DNA of 64,000 bases from Arthrobacter dokdonellae (GTDB lineage: Bacteria > Actinomycetota > Actinomycetes > Actinomycetales > Micrococcaceae), in NCBI RefSeq assembly GCF_003268655.1, contig NZ_CP029642.1, forward strand, positions 1,860,001-1,924,000. Reading direction: 5' to 3'. A program made the position numbers and the translations under genes. Shown here in pieces: positions 1-7,896 of this stretch; within the stretch, counting starts at the first letter, position 1; the number at the start of each line of letters is the position of its first letter. The notes below the pieces were generated by a model. It was not told the origin of the DNA. It ran no database searches and saw only the letters and a list, made by a program, of their open reading frames with translations.

Positions 1-1
1 C

Positions 2-802
2 GGCGAGGTGGGCGTGGAGGCGGCCAACGAGGCGGACTTGAAGAAGCACCCCGGACTTGTCAAGGGCTACATCGGCCCGGGCCTCACACTCGACGGCGCC
101 GTGCTGGGCGCGGAGGCCTCCACCAAGCTGCTGTACCTGGTGGATCCGCGCGTCGTCCCCGGCACGGCGTGGGTTACCGGGGCCAACGAGCCCGGCAGGC
201 ACGTCTTCGGCCTGGTCGCCGGGCGCGACTTCGGCTGGGACGGCACCATCGAAGCCGTCGAAGTGCGGGCGGGCGATCCCGCCCCGGACGGCTCCGGCCC
301 CCTGGAAGCCGCCCGCGGCATCGAAATGGGACACATCTTCGCCCTGGGCCGCAAGTACAGCGAGGCCCTGGACCTGAAGGTGTTGGATTCGAACGGGAAA
401 CTGGCAGTGGTCACGATGGGTTCCTACGGCATTGGCATCACCCGCGCGGTCGCGGCCCTGGCGGAGTCGAACCACGACGACAAGGGCCTGCTCTGGCCCG
501 TGAACGTGGCACCGGCACACGTCCACGTGGTCGCCGTGGGCCGTGGGGCCGAAATCTTTGAAGCGGCTGAGTCCCTGACCGCCGAGCTGGAAACAGCCGG
601 GCTGGAAGTCATCTACGATGACCGCCCCAAGGTTTCCCCCGGAGTGAAGTTCGGCGACGCCGAGCTTCTGGGCGTCCCCACCATCCTGGCTGTCGGCCGC
701 GGGCTCGTGGACGGCCTCGTCGAAATCAAGGACCGCGCCACCGGCAGCGCCGAAAACGTGCCCGTCGCCGACGCCGTCAAGTACATCCTCGACCACCAAT
801 AG
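2..802 (+). CDS. proS: Prolyl-tRNA synthetase, C-terminal part (5' end outside window)
   Basis: Charges tRNA-Pro with proline in the cytoplasm. The frame is open from base 2, so class II motifs 1 and 2 lie upstream of the window; about 266 residues remain. The first part resembles the inserted editing (YbaK-like) domain of the long bacterial ProRS. It is followed by [18 protein letters not shown] and motif 3 (GSYGIGITR, bases 419-445), and then the anticodon-binding domain ([15 protein letters not shown] onward), ending in a short tail. A perfect 10-bp hairpin follows five bases after the stop. ProS upstream of rimP-nusA is the usual actinobacterial order, here separated by four other genes. 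Identity is firm; only the missing N-terminus cannot be judged. Confidence 0.95.
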   Translation, partial: GEVGVEAANEADLKKHPGLVKGYIGPGLTLDGAVLGAEASTKLLYLVDPRVVPGTAWVTGANEPGRHVFGLVAGRDFGWDGTIEAVEVRAGDPAPDGSGPLEAARGIEMGHIFALGRKYSEALDLKVLDSNGKLAVVTMGSYGIGITRAVAALAESNHDDKGLLWPVNVAPAHVHVVAVGRGAEIFEAAESLTAELETAGLEVIYDDRPKVSPGVKFGDAELLGVPTILAVGRGLVDGLVEIKDRATGSAENVPVADAVKYILDHQ

Positions 803-806
803 TCCG

Positions 807-830
807 ACAGGCCCGGGTCGCCGGGCCTGT
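807..830 (+). terminator. Hairpin terminator after proS
   Basis: ACAGGCCCGG (807-816) pairs perfectly with CCGGGCCTGT (821-830) across a GTCG loop, five bases after the proS stop. No long T-run follows, as is common in high-GC actinobacteria. The same GGGCCTGTCG word recurs at 836-857 as part of a short dispersed motif, so a repeat may have supplied the terminator. Confidence 0.7.
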
Positions 831-880
831 TCGTCCGGTGGTCGGGCCTGTCGAGGCCCGGCGGGGCCGTGGTTGACTCC

Positions 881-983
881 GGCGCAGGCCCGGCATTTTT
901 CCGGCGACTATCCGACACCACGGCCGCGGGCGGCCTTTGGCGCCTCCTTGACGTCGCCTACAAAAAATGCCGGCTCCTGCCCC
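881..983 (+). repeat. Structured dispersed repeat, copy A
   Basis: Intergenic element with long inverted arms. GCAGG (884-888) pairs with CCTGC (976-980), and CCGGCATTTTT (890-900) pairs with AAAAATGCCGG (963-973). The interior holds CTATCCGAC (908-916) and a nested GGCCG/CGGCC hairpin (922-935). Copies B (1051-1153, opposite strand) and C (52476-52579) share the interior and the arm layout but differ in arm sequence with matching changes on both sides. It has no coding sense. The 803-1241 gap holds only the proS terminator, this copy, copy B and short motifs. Confidence 0.75.
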
Positions 984-1050
984 TGGTGCCCATGTCACCG
1001 CCGCCCCGGGCCGCGCAATGCGCGCGGCCCGGGGCGGTCCTGTGGCACGA

Positions 1051-1153
1051 GGCGGCGAAGCCGCTGTTTTTGAAAGTCCGGCGTAAAGGAGACCGTAAGG
1101 CCGCCCGCGGCCGGCGGTCGGATAGCCGGACGTAAAAACAGCGGTCCGCCGCC
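1051..1153 (-). repeat. Structured dispersed repeat, copy B (inverted)
   Basis: Same element as copy A on the opposite strand. Arms are GGCGGC (1051-1056) with GCCGCC (1148-1153), and CCGCTGTTTTT (1061-1071) with AAAAACAGCGG (1134-1144). The interior carries the reverse complement of the shared GGCCGCGGGCGGCC core and of GGCTATCCGAC. Compared with A, three consecutive arm pairs are changed on both sides, so pairing is kept although the sequence is not. Copies A and B face each other between proS and the TauE gene. The short words at 836-857 and 1176-1198, which are near reverse complements, bracket the pair. Confidence 0.75.
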
Positions 1154-1241
1154 GGACGCAACCACGGCCACGTACGGTCTCGACAGGCCCGGCCACCGGC
1201 CGCCGCCGGCTGGCAGCCCCGATGACAATTGAGAGGGACGC

Positions 1242-2066
1242 ATGATGTCCGGCTTTGAGGATGTGACCACGGCCACGATACTGCTGATCCTGGTGGCCGG
1301 GTTTGCCGCCGGCTGGATCGACGCGGTGGTGGGCGGGGGAGGGCTGATCCAATTGCCGGTCATGCTGATGGTCCCGGGCATTACGCCGATACAGGCGCTG
1401 GCCACGAACAAGATGGGCTCGATCTTTGGCACCGCCACGAGCTCCGTCACCTACTATCGGCGGGTGAAACCCGACCTGCGCACGGCGCTTCCCATGGCCG
1501 CGGTGGCCCTGGCGGGCAGCGTGGGCGGTGCCGTCGTGGCGGCGAGCCTGCCCGGTTCGGTGTTCAAGCCCATCATCGTGGCGGCGCTGGTCGCTGTCCT
1601 GCTGTTCACGGCGTTCAAGCCGGGCATGGGCGAGCTGACGGCCCTGCGGCACGCGGGCCGGAAGCACTACATCCTGGCCGGATGCATCGGCGGCGTGATC
1701 GGCTTTTATGACGGCCTGATCGGTCCGGGCACAGGATCGTTCCTGGTGATCGCCCTGGTGAGCCTCATGGGCTACGCATTCCTGGAAGCCAGCGCCAAGG
1801 CCAAGATCGTCAATCTGGCCACCAATGCCGGGGCGCTGATGTTTTTCCTGCCCCACGGCTCCCTGCTGTGGGGTGTGGGCCTGGTGCTTGGCGCGGCCAA
1901 CATGGCAGGCGGGTACCTCGGCGCACGCACGGCGGTGAAGCAGGGCAACAAGTTCATCCGGGTCGTGTTCCTGGGCGTGGTGACGGTGCTCATTGTGAAA
2001 CTGGGCATCGACGTCTGGAACGAAAACGGCGTCGCGGCCTGGGCAGCTGCCGTCCTCGGCAGCTAG
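1242..2066 (+). CDS. TauE/SafE-family membrane permease
   Basis: Integral membrane protein of 274 residues, probably eight helices in two similar halves, as in the TauE/SafE/TSUP family. That family moves sulfite, sulfoacetate or related organosulfur anions across the membrane. The N-terminal signature AGWIDAVVGGGGLIQLP is typical, and the second half repeats it as GFYDGLIGPGTGSFLVI. Two ATG codons stand in tandem (1242, 1245) behind GAGAGGGACG. The gene is alone in its orientation, after the repeat pair A/B, and its stop overlaps the stop of the convergent kinase gene. The substrate cannot be told from sequence. Confidence 0.88.
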   Translation: MMSGFEDVTTATILLILVAGFAAGWIDAVVGGGGLIQLPVMLMVPGITPIQALATNKMGSIFGTATSSVTYYRRVKPDLRTALPMAAVALAGSVGGAVVAASLPGSVFKPIIVAALVAVLLFTAFKPGMGELTALRHAGRKHYILAGCIGGVIGFYDGLIGPGTGSFLVIALVSLMGYAFLEASAKAKIVNLATNAGALMFFLPHGSLLWGVGLVLGAANMAGGYLGARTAVKQGNKFIRVVFLGVVTVLIVKLGIDVWNENGVAAWAAAVLGS

Positions 2067-3055
2067 TCCAGGGTCTTGAGGTCGTGCGCAGCAGGCAGTC
2101 CTGGCAGAGACCTGCCCGCCATCGTGGCCGCCACCCACAGTGAACGCTGGGCATCCCCGCCGTGGTTCCGTGCCTCCATGTACGACAAAGCGTTTTCCAC
2201 TTCCCGGACCACGGACCACGCTGCCGCCAGGTCCGCGTCCAGACCGGCACCGGCGGCAAGGTCTGAACAACGACGCCGGAGAGCGGCTTCGGCGTTCCGG
2301 GGCGGCAGGTCCTGAATACGGTTCCACAGGCACGGGGCCACGGCGAATTCCGCGTCCCCGACCTGCGGCTGCGGGTCGATGGCCAGGTAGCCGCTGCCGT
2401 CCAGTGACGCCAGGATGTTCAGATAGTGCAGGTCCGTGTGGACCAGCACGTCCCGCGACTCGCGGCGCGCGACGGCCCCGCGTGTCTGGCATACCTCCAA
2501 GGCGGCTTCCAGCAGCCACAGCGGGAACGGCCGGTTGAGGTCGTCCCAGCGGGCGGGAAGTTCGTCGCAGTACCGCTCCGCGGTTGCGGCAATCTGGGGT
2601 ATCCGGTCCCATCCGGGCCTGTCATCGGGCTCGATCGACAGCTGCCGGACCAGGCCGCCCCAGACGTCCACCGCCTCGGCCAGGGGAACGTCGAACAGTG
2701 ACGCCCCTGCATCCAGCCGGGCCGTGACCATGGAGCAGGTGGCCGGGTCGTGTTCCAGTATCCGCACCATCCCGTGCCCGTTCCACAGGGACAGGGCGAT
2801 GGGTTCGAGCACGGCCTCGGCAAAGGGAAACGCGATCTTCAGGGCGGCCGCGGTTCCGTCCCCGAGACGCACCGGCACCACGATCCCCGTGTGCCCGTGC
2901 CACGGCTGTGTTCCCGGAGGCAGGTCCACGGTGAGTTGCCACCGCCGCAGCGCCGAGGTGATGAGACCGGGAAGCCCGGCCAGCCAAGCCCGGCCGCCGG
3001 GGCTGCGGGCGTGCCGCCGCTTCAGGTCGTCGGGGATGTCAACGGTGGCGGCCAT
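2063..3055 (-). CDS. APH(6)/hydroxyurea-kinase-like aminoglycoside phosphotransferase
   Basis: Soluble kinase-fold protein of 330 residues. VHTDLHYLNIL (catalytic Asp208) is the Brenner-type loop, and IDPQPQVGDAEFAVAPCLWNR carries the metal-binding Asp227. A lysine in AALKIAFPF and the EPIALSLWNGHGMVRIL stretch fit the nucleotide lobe of the APH(6)/hydroxyurea resistance kinase group (streptomycin 6-phosphotransferase relatives). Chromosomal members in soil actinobacteria often have no proven resistance role, so phosphorylation of an aminoglycoside or other small molecule is inference. The ATG at 3055 fits the usual family N-terminus. Its stop overlaps that of the convergent TauE gene by a few bases. 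Confidence 0.82.
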   Translation of the reverse strand: MAATVDIPDDLKRRHARSPGGRAWLAGLPGLITSALRRWQLTVDLPPGTQPWHGHTGIVVPVRLGDGTAAALKIAFPFAEAVLEPIALSLWNGHGMVRILEHDPATCSMVTARLDAGASLFDVPLAEAVDVWGGLVRQLSIEPDDRPGWDRIPQIAATAERYCDELPARWDDLNRPFPLWLLEAALEVCQTRGAVARRESRDVLVHTDLHYLNILASLDGSGYLAIDPQPQVGDAEFAVAPCLWNRIQDLPPRNAEAALRRRCSDLAAGAGLDADLAAAWSVVREVENALSYMEARNHGGDAQRSLWVAATMAGRSLPGLPAAHDLKTLD

Positions 3056-3070
3056 GCAGCCAGCCTACCG

Positions 3071-3802
3071 TCAACCCACCAGGCCGCTGGCGCCCAGCAG
3101 GCTGCCGATTCCAAAGGTGGCGGCCAACGCCAGCGCGCCCCCGAGCACCACCCTGGAGGCGGCCCGCGGCTTGGAGCCGCCTCCGATCGTGGCGCCGATC
3201 CAGCCGGTAATGCCGAGCGCCGCCAGGACCACCACAAAGGTCACCGGGACGCGCGCGCCGGCCGGCGGGAGCAGGATGGCCAGCATGGGCAGCACGGCGC
3301 CCAGCGTGAACGCGATGGCGGAGGCGAAGGCGGCATGCCAAGGGCTGACGACGTCGTCTTCGGCGAGGTTGAGCTCGGCGGACAGGTGTGCACGCAGGGC
3401 ATCGTGGTCCGTGAGTTCGCGCGCCACCAGTGCCGCGGTGTCCCGGGAGAGTCCCTTTTCCTCGTAAAGGGTGGCCAGCCCGGCCAGGTTCAGGGAGGGC
3501 TGCTGCGCCAGATCCCGGCGCTTTTCCTCAATCATGGAGTGTTGGCTGTCCCGCTGGCTGCTGACGGACACGTACTCGCCCAGGGCCATGGAGATCGCGC
3601 CGCCTACCAATGCGGCCATGCCGGCGGTGAGGATGGGGCCGGTGAACGCCGTCGCCCCGGCGACGCCGACCACCACGGCGGCGACGGAGACGATGCCGTC
3701 GTTGGCGCCGAGCACGCCGGCACGCAGCCAGTTCAGCCGCTGGGCAATCTCGGCTGTGCGCGGCAGGCGCGGCCGGGTCCCCAAATCATCTGCTCGCTTC
3801 AT
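3071..3802 (-). CDS. VIT1/CCC1-family iron or manganese transporter-like membrane protein
   Basis: 243-residue protein of the VIT1/CCC1 family, which moves Fe2+ or Mn2+ out of the cytoplasm. GVLGANDGIVSVAAVVVGVAG is the conserved first helix. GGAISMALGEYVSVSSQRD is the second signature. The charged cytoplasmic segment (EEKRRDLAQQP to AEDDVVSP) corresponds to the metal-binding loop of plant and yeast relatives. Three hydrophobic helices close the protein. I chose the ATG at 3802 because the open frame upstream has no hydrophobic or family-like sequence; the ribosome site before it is weak. It lies 15 bases upstream of the APH-like gene on the same strand and could share a transcript with it. 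Confidence 0.85.
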   Translation of the reverse strand: MKRADDLGTRPRLPRTAEIAQRLNWLRAGVLGANDGIVSVAAVVVGVAGATAFTGPILTAGMAALVGGAISMALGEYVSVSSQRDSQHSMIEEKRRDLAQQPSLNLAGLATLYEEKGLSRDTAALVARELTDHDALRAHLSAELNLAEDDVVSPWHAAFASAIAFTLGAVLPMLAILLPPAGARVPVTFVVVLAALGITGWIGATIGGGSKPRAASRVVLGGALALAATFGIGSLLGASGLVG

Positions 3803-3876
3803 GATTTCAAGCAAACCACCGGCGGAAAGTTGCCGCCAGCAAGGTGAGGATGTCCTCGGTGAGGCATGCCTAGCCT

Positions 3877-5550
3877 TCAGCCGGCCGATGCGGAGGACGG
3901 CACGGTCGGGGCGGCGGTCTGCGAGGTAGTTGCAAGGCCCGGCAGGGCGTCCAGGCCACCGCCCCATTCGCGCTGCAGGCTGGCGGATTCCACCAGTCCG
4001 GCCACGGCCAATTCCCGCAGTCCGGTCACACGGGCGGCGGCAGCCGCCGGTTTCGGGGCCGCGTTCGTGGCGGGGGCGGCTGTCGGGGGGCCGGCTGCTG
4101 GCGCACTGAGCGCGGCCAGGTCTCCGTAGACCAGGGCAAGCTCGCCTTCCAGCTGCGCCAGTGCTGCCGCCGGCGCTTGCGTGAAGTCCCGGGATAGGGC
4201 GAATCCCGGCACCGCCGCCACGGTCGGCAGGCAGCGCCGGGCCAGCCCGTCATTGAGGAGTTCCAGGCTGTTTTCGTGGACGGCGGCCAGTTCCACGGCC
4301 CGGCTCAAACCTGGCTCGGCCAGGCGGGAACCGGCCACCTGGTATGCGTAGACGGCCTTTTGCTCGGCCCGGGATGCGGCGGAGAGGGCCGTGTCCACGT
4401 TGGCCCCGTCCTGTGGTTCCCGCGTGTTCTTGCAGGTGGCGGGGGCGGCCGGAACCGGCTGCACGGCTGCGGGCAGGTACGTCGACGCGGGGGCTGCCCT
4501 GCCCAGGCGGTTGTCCAGGGCGGAGGCGAGCAGCAGCCTGTTCGTGCCGGCGGCGGCAAACGTCCTGCCCAGGGCGGCGTCGGCGGTCAAGGCGTCGGCC
4601 AGGAGGGTGCCGGCGCTGCCGCCGAGTGCCTGCGCGAATCCCGCCGTAGTGATGCCCTTGGCGACAGGCGACGTGGCGGCTTCCGGCGCCGCGGCTTCGG
4701 GCCCGGCGCCGCCGAGTGCGGCAAGTTGGACCGCCAGGTCGCCGGCGCCTTGGGCCAGCAGTGCCCTGGCTGCGGGGTCCTTTTCGGTGTCGCGGGCCGT
4801 GCGGGCCTGCGTCAGCAGCACCGCCGTCTGGGCCCGGGCTGCTTCCCGGTTGACTTCGGTCGCGGACGCACCGGCGTCGGCATCGGTGGCGGGGACCACC
4901 GTTCCCAGGCCCAGAACAATGGCGCCAATGAGGAGCAGAAACAACAATCCGCGCAGCCGCGCCCGCACGCGGCCGCGCCGCCTTGAAACCGGGGGAGAAG
5001 CTGATGGTGCGAGGGCAGGGGCATTGCTTTCCGCGGCAATCCCGGGAACGACGGCGGCTGCCGGGCTGTCGTCGTCGGCCAGCCGCCTGGCACGCCGGGT
5101 CAATGGCCCGGACCCGACTTCGGGCCCGGGGGCCGGCACGCGCTGTGGCGCGGTCCCGGCGTCCGCATCCGGTTCCGCACCGGTCTCGTTGCTTGACTGA
5201 CTCACAGCGGCAGGCGCGGAAGGTGCGGGTGGCGCCGAAGGCGCGGAAGGTGCGGGTGGCGCCGAAAGGGGGGTGCCGGCGTCGTCCGGGATGCTGGTGG
5301 CCGTGTCTTCCGGGGCCGGCCAGCCAGCCGAATCAATGGCGGCCGGGGAACGGACAAGCAGGCCGTCGCCGCCAAACACCAGGAGCGCCGGGGCGCCGGA
5401 CGCCGTGGCGGGGGCGCCGGCAGGCAGGGACGCGCGCCGGGGGCCTGTCCGCAGCGGCCGGCCCGACTTTCTGGGCGCAGGATTCCCGGAGGGGCCCTTC
5501 GCGGGTTCGGCGGGGCAGGCGGAATTGGTCACAACTGACCATGTTCTCAT
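3877..5550 (-). CDS. DUF4439 ferritin-like protein with long Ala/Pro-rich N-terminus
   Basis: Large Ala/Pro-rich protein with one membrane helix near the middle (LRGLLFLLLIGAIVLGLG), preceded by an Arg-rich stretch. This suggests a cytoplasmic N-terminal half and an exported C-terminal half. The C-terminal ALSAASRAEQKAVYAYQVAG to HENSLELLNDGLARR and the following helices match the actinobacterial DUF4439 ferritin-like domain, of unknown function. The N-terminal third is low complexity, with repeated APSAPSAPPAP words. The start is uncertain: ATG 5550 is used here, GTG 5565 is possible, and a much shorter form beginning near the helix cannot be excluded. It is divergent from rimP, a common actinobacterial position. 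Confidence 0.7.
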   Translation of the reverse strand: MRTWSVVTNSACPAEPAKGPSGNPAPRKSGRPLRTGPRRASLPAGAPATASGAPALLVFGGDGLLVRSPAAIDSAGWPAPEDTATSIPDDAGTPLSAPPAPSAPSAPPAPSAPAAVSQSSNETGAEPDADAGTAPQRVPAPGPEVGSGPLTRRARRLADDDSPAAAVVPGIAAESNAPALAPSASPPVSRRRGRVRARLRGLLFLLLIGAIVLGLGTVVPATDADAGASATEVNREAARAQTAVLLTQARTARDTEKDPAARALLAQGAGDLAVQLAALGGAGPEAAAPEAATSPVAKGITTAGFAQALGGSAGTLLADALTADAALGRTFAAAGTNRLLLASALDNRLGRAAPASTYLPAAVQPVPAAPATCKNTREPQDGANVDTALSAASRAEQKAVYAYQVAGSRLAEPGLSRAVELAAVHENSLELLNDGLARRCLPTVAAVPGFALSRDFTQAPAAALAQLEGELALVYGDLAALSAPAAGPPTAAPATNAAPKPAAAAARVTGLRELAVAGLVESASLQREWGGGLDALPGLATTSQTAAPTVPSSASAG

Positions 5551-5631
5551 GATGCGGGTGCCCAACGCACGCCGGGGCTGGCCTACACCCCCGCAGGCGC
5601 CCGTCCTGCGTTCATACTCACAGTGGAAACG

Positions 5632-5662
5632 TTCTGCGGCACACCCGGAAACTCGGTAGTCT
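5632..5662 (+). promoter_or_regulatory. Possible rimP operon promoter
   Basis: TAGTCT (5657-5662) fits the actinobacterial TANNNT -10 consensus and lies 38 bases before the rimP ATG. A weak -35-like TTCTGC sits 19 bases upstream. It lies in the 150-bp divergent gap shared with the DUF4439 gene. GGGAGG (5694-5699 area) supplies the rimP ribosome site. Confidence 0.35.
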
Positions 5663-5700
5663 AGATATCCACAACATCATTTAAGGGAGGCGGTCGTTCT

Positions 5701-6330
5701 ATGGCCAAGCCGGAGAGGTCGAAATCGGCCCGACGCTCGGGGAACGTTCACTCGATCGTCGACCCCGTCGCCGAAGCGCAGAGGCTGACCGCCCTGCTGG
5801 CGCCCGTTGTTTCCGCGGCCGGCCTGTACTTGGAGGACGTTTCGGTACAAATGGCCGGTGCCCACCGCACCGTTTCCGTGGTGGTCGACCTGCCCGAAAC
5901 CGAAACCGGCGGTGTTGGCCTGGACGCCATCGCCGCGGTTTCGAAGTCGCTGTCCGACGCCATGGACGCCGACCCCGACGACGACGCCCCGCCCTACACC
6001 CTGGAAATCTCCTCCCCGGGTGCCACTCGTCCCCTGACGGAACCACGGCACTGGCGTCGTGCCCTGGGCCGCATGGTCAAGGTCAACGCCGTCGGCCGGG
6101 AAAACCTGGTGGGACGCATCCTGGCCGTGGACGACGACGGCGTCCAGCTGCTGCCGGAACTTCCCGTGAAAAAGGGGATGAAGGCCAAGCAGGGGGAACC
6201 TGAAAAAGTGTTGTTTTCAGCGATCCGACGTGGCGTTGTGGAAATAGAGTTTGCTCGCCTGGAAGAGGCCGAGCTTGATTTGGAATTTGAACCGACCGGC
6301 GGCGACGCTGTCGACGGAGAGGAAAGCTGA
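5701..6330 (+). CDS. rimP: Ribosome maturation factor RimP
   Basis: Cytoplasmic factor needed for 30S subunit maturation; 209 residues. The RimP N-terminal domain spans roughly residues 20-115 ([21 protein letters not shown], then [20 protein letters not shown]). An SH3-like C-terminal domain ([24 protein letters not shown]) is followed by an acidic tail. The Lys-rich first 15 residues are an extension seen in related actinobacteria. A strong GGGAGG ribosome site precedes ATG 5701. NusA starts two bases after the stop, the conserved rimP-nusA pair. Confidence 0.95.
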   Translation: MAKPERSKSARRSGNVHSIVDPVAEAQRLTALLAPVVSAAGLYLEDVSVQMAGAHRTVSVVVDLPETETGGVGLDAIAAVSKSLSDAMDADPDDDAPPYTLEISSPGATRPLTEPRHWRRALGRMVKVNAVGRENLVGRILAVDDDGVQLLPELPVKKGMKAKQGEPEKVLFSAIRRGVVEIEFARLEEAELDLEFEPTGGDAVDGEES

Positions 6331-6332
6331 CC

Positions 6333-7304
6333 ATGGACATTGATATGAGCGCGTTGCGAATACTGGAGCGCGAACGTGAAATCCCTCTCGATCTGCTGAT
6401 CCCCACCATCGAGCAGGCACTGCTCATGGCCTACCACAAGACCCCCGGAGCCATCGAGCAGGCCCGCGCCGAGCTGGACCGCAAGAGCGGCCACGTCACC
6501 ATCTGGGCTGCCGAGCTGGACGAGGACGGGGAGCGGATCGGCGAATTTGACGACACCCCCGCAGGGTTCGGCCGCATCGCCGCCAGCACCGCGCGCCAAA
6601 TCATCCTCCAGCGCCTGCGCGACGTCGAGGATGACAACGTCTTGGGCGAATTCCGCGGCAAGGAGGGCGAGCTGGTCGCCGGCCAGATCCAGCAGGGCAA
6701 CAACCCAAACATGATCCAGGTCAACCTGGGCACCGTCGAAGGTGTGTTGCCGCCCAACGAGCAGGTCCCCGGGGAAAGCTACCGGCACGGCAACCGCCTG
6801 CGCGCATTCGTTGTGGACGTGCACCGTGGCCTTAAGGGCCCGTCCATCACGCTGTCCCGCTCGCACCCGGGGCTGGTCCGCAAGCTCTTCGAAATGGAAG
6901 TCCCGGAGATCGCGGACAACACCGTGGAAATCGTGGCACTGGCCCGCGAGGCAGGGCACCGCACCAAGATGGCCGTCAAGGCCAACAAGGCCGGTGTCAA
7001 CGCCAAGGGCGCCTGCATCGGCGAAATGGGTTCACGCGTCCGCGCCGTCATGACGGAACTGAACGATGAAAAGATCGACATTGTCGACTTCAACGACGAT
7101 CCAGCCACTTTCATCGCCAGTTCCCTGTCCCCTTCGAAGGTGATTTCGGTCACCATCGTCGATGCGGCCGCCCGCTCGGCACGTGTGGTGGTCCCTGATT
7201 ATCAGCTGTCCCTGGCCATCGGCAAGGAGGGGCAGAACGCCCGCCTGGCCGCCAAGCTCACCGGCTGGCGCATCGACATCAGCTCCGACGCCGCCGCTGA
7301 ATAG
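6333..7304 (+). CDS. nusA: Transcription termination/antitermination factor NusA
   Basis: Binds RNA polymerase and nascent RNA, affecting pausing, termination and rRNA antitermination. 323 residues, the short actinobacterial form without the C-terminal acidic repeats of proteobacterial NusA. Order: polymerase-binding N-domain (to about residue 105, with [19 protein letters not shown]), S1 domain ([20 protein letters not shown], about 110-175), then two KH domains ([13 protein letters not shown] to [18 protein letters not shown], and [20 protein letters not shown] near the end). Only two bases separate it from rimP, so the two are probably translationally coupled. Confidence 0.96.
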   Translation: MDIDMSALRILEREREIPLDLLIPTIEQALLMAYHKTPGAIEQARAELDRKSGHVTIWAAELDEDGERIGEFDDTPAGFGRIAASTARQIILQRLRDVEDDNVLGEFRGKEGELVAGQIQQGNNPNMIQVNLGTVEGVLPPNEQVPGESYRHGNRLRAFVVDVHRGLKGPSITLSRSHPGLVRKLFEMEVPEIADNTVEIVALAREAGHRTKMAVKANKAGVNAKGACIGEMGSRVRAVMTELNDEKIDIVDFNDDPATFIASSLSPSKVISVTIVDAAARSARVVVPDYQLSLAIGKEGQNARLAAKLTGWRIDISSDAAAE

Positions 7305-7369
7305 GTCGCGGCCCGTCCGCGCGCTAGACTGGTAGGGACCGGGCCCAAGGGCCGTCTGCGACCAAAAAA

Positions 7370-7735
7370 GTGTTAGGCATCGCGCAGTTGGTAAAGAACG
7401 CTGTCAGAGCAGGGGGCCCCGCCCCCGACTTTACCGGAGCTGTACGGACCTGCATTGGCTGCAGGCAGACCGCCGCCCGGGATCAACTGGTACGGCTTGT
7501 AAGGACAGCCAGCGGATCCGGTGAACCGGAAGCGCTGGTTGATTTACGACGTCGTATGCCTGGCCGGGGAGCGTGGCTGCACCCCAGCCCGGACTGTTTG
7601 CGGTTGGCTGTCAAACGCCATGCCATTGGGCGGGCCCTTCCGGGCATCACCAATGCAGGCGAACTTGTTGACCAGCTTGCAGGCCTGTCAGGAGACGGCA
7701 TCCAGCCACTACGAACCGACATTGTCCCTTTGTGA
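7370..7735 (+). CDS. YlxR (DUF448) family RNA-binding protein
   Basis: Small basic protein with the YlxR core [20 protein letters not shown], then [19 protein letters not shown] and a C-terminal helix. YlxR lies between nusA and infB in most Gram-positive bacteria. It has been described as nucleic-acid binding and, in Bacillus subtilis, linked to nucleoid-associated regulation and RNase P. The family core begins only at about residue 26, so the start is uncertain: GTG 7370 gives 121 residues, but the first 20 have no family counterpart and no good ribosome site is visible. TAGACT (7325-7330) upstream could be a -10 box. Confidence 0.85.
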   Translation: MLGIAQLVKNAVRAGGPAPDFTGAVRTCIGCRQTAARDQLVRLVRTASGSGEPEALVDLRRRMPGRGAWLHPSPDCLRLAVKRHAIGRALPGITNAGELVDQLAGLSGDGIQPLRTDIVPL

Positions 7736-7865
7736 AAGCGGGTCAGAAAACCGATGGAAACCCGATGAGTACCCAGCGATGAGTGCCCAAAAATGAGCAT
7801 CTTTGTGCTCTCTCACGCCGCCCATTCCGACATGGAATGTTGCAGTAAGAATTAAGTGGTTCGTA

Positions 7866-7890
7866 CCTGTCCGGTGCGGACCCGGACAGG
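7866..7890 (+). promoter_or_regulatory. Hairpin overlapping the infB ribosome-binding site
   Basis: CCTGTCCGG (7866-7874) pairs perfectly with CCGGACAGG (7882-7890) across a 7-nt loop. The last three bases of the right arm belong to the AGGAGA ribosome site (7888-7893) of infB. A GC-rich 9-bp stem at this place would hold part of the Shine-Dalgarno and is a candidate translational switch. The rest of the 7736-7896 gap has only a weak GAGCA/TGCTC hairpin near 7793-7808. Confidence 0.55.
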
Positions 7891-7896
7891 AGAAAT

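Noticed and set aside
777..2612. 611-codon minus-strand frame over the TauE gene
   Set aside because: It runs antisense to a convincing membrane permease. The protein is Arg/Gly/His-rich with no family features, a usual artefact of high GC.
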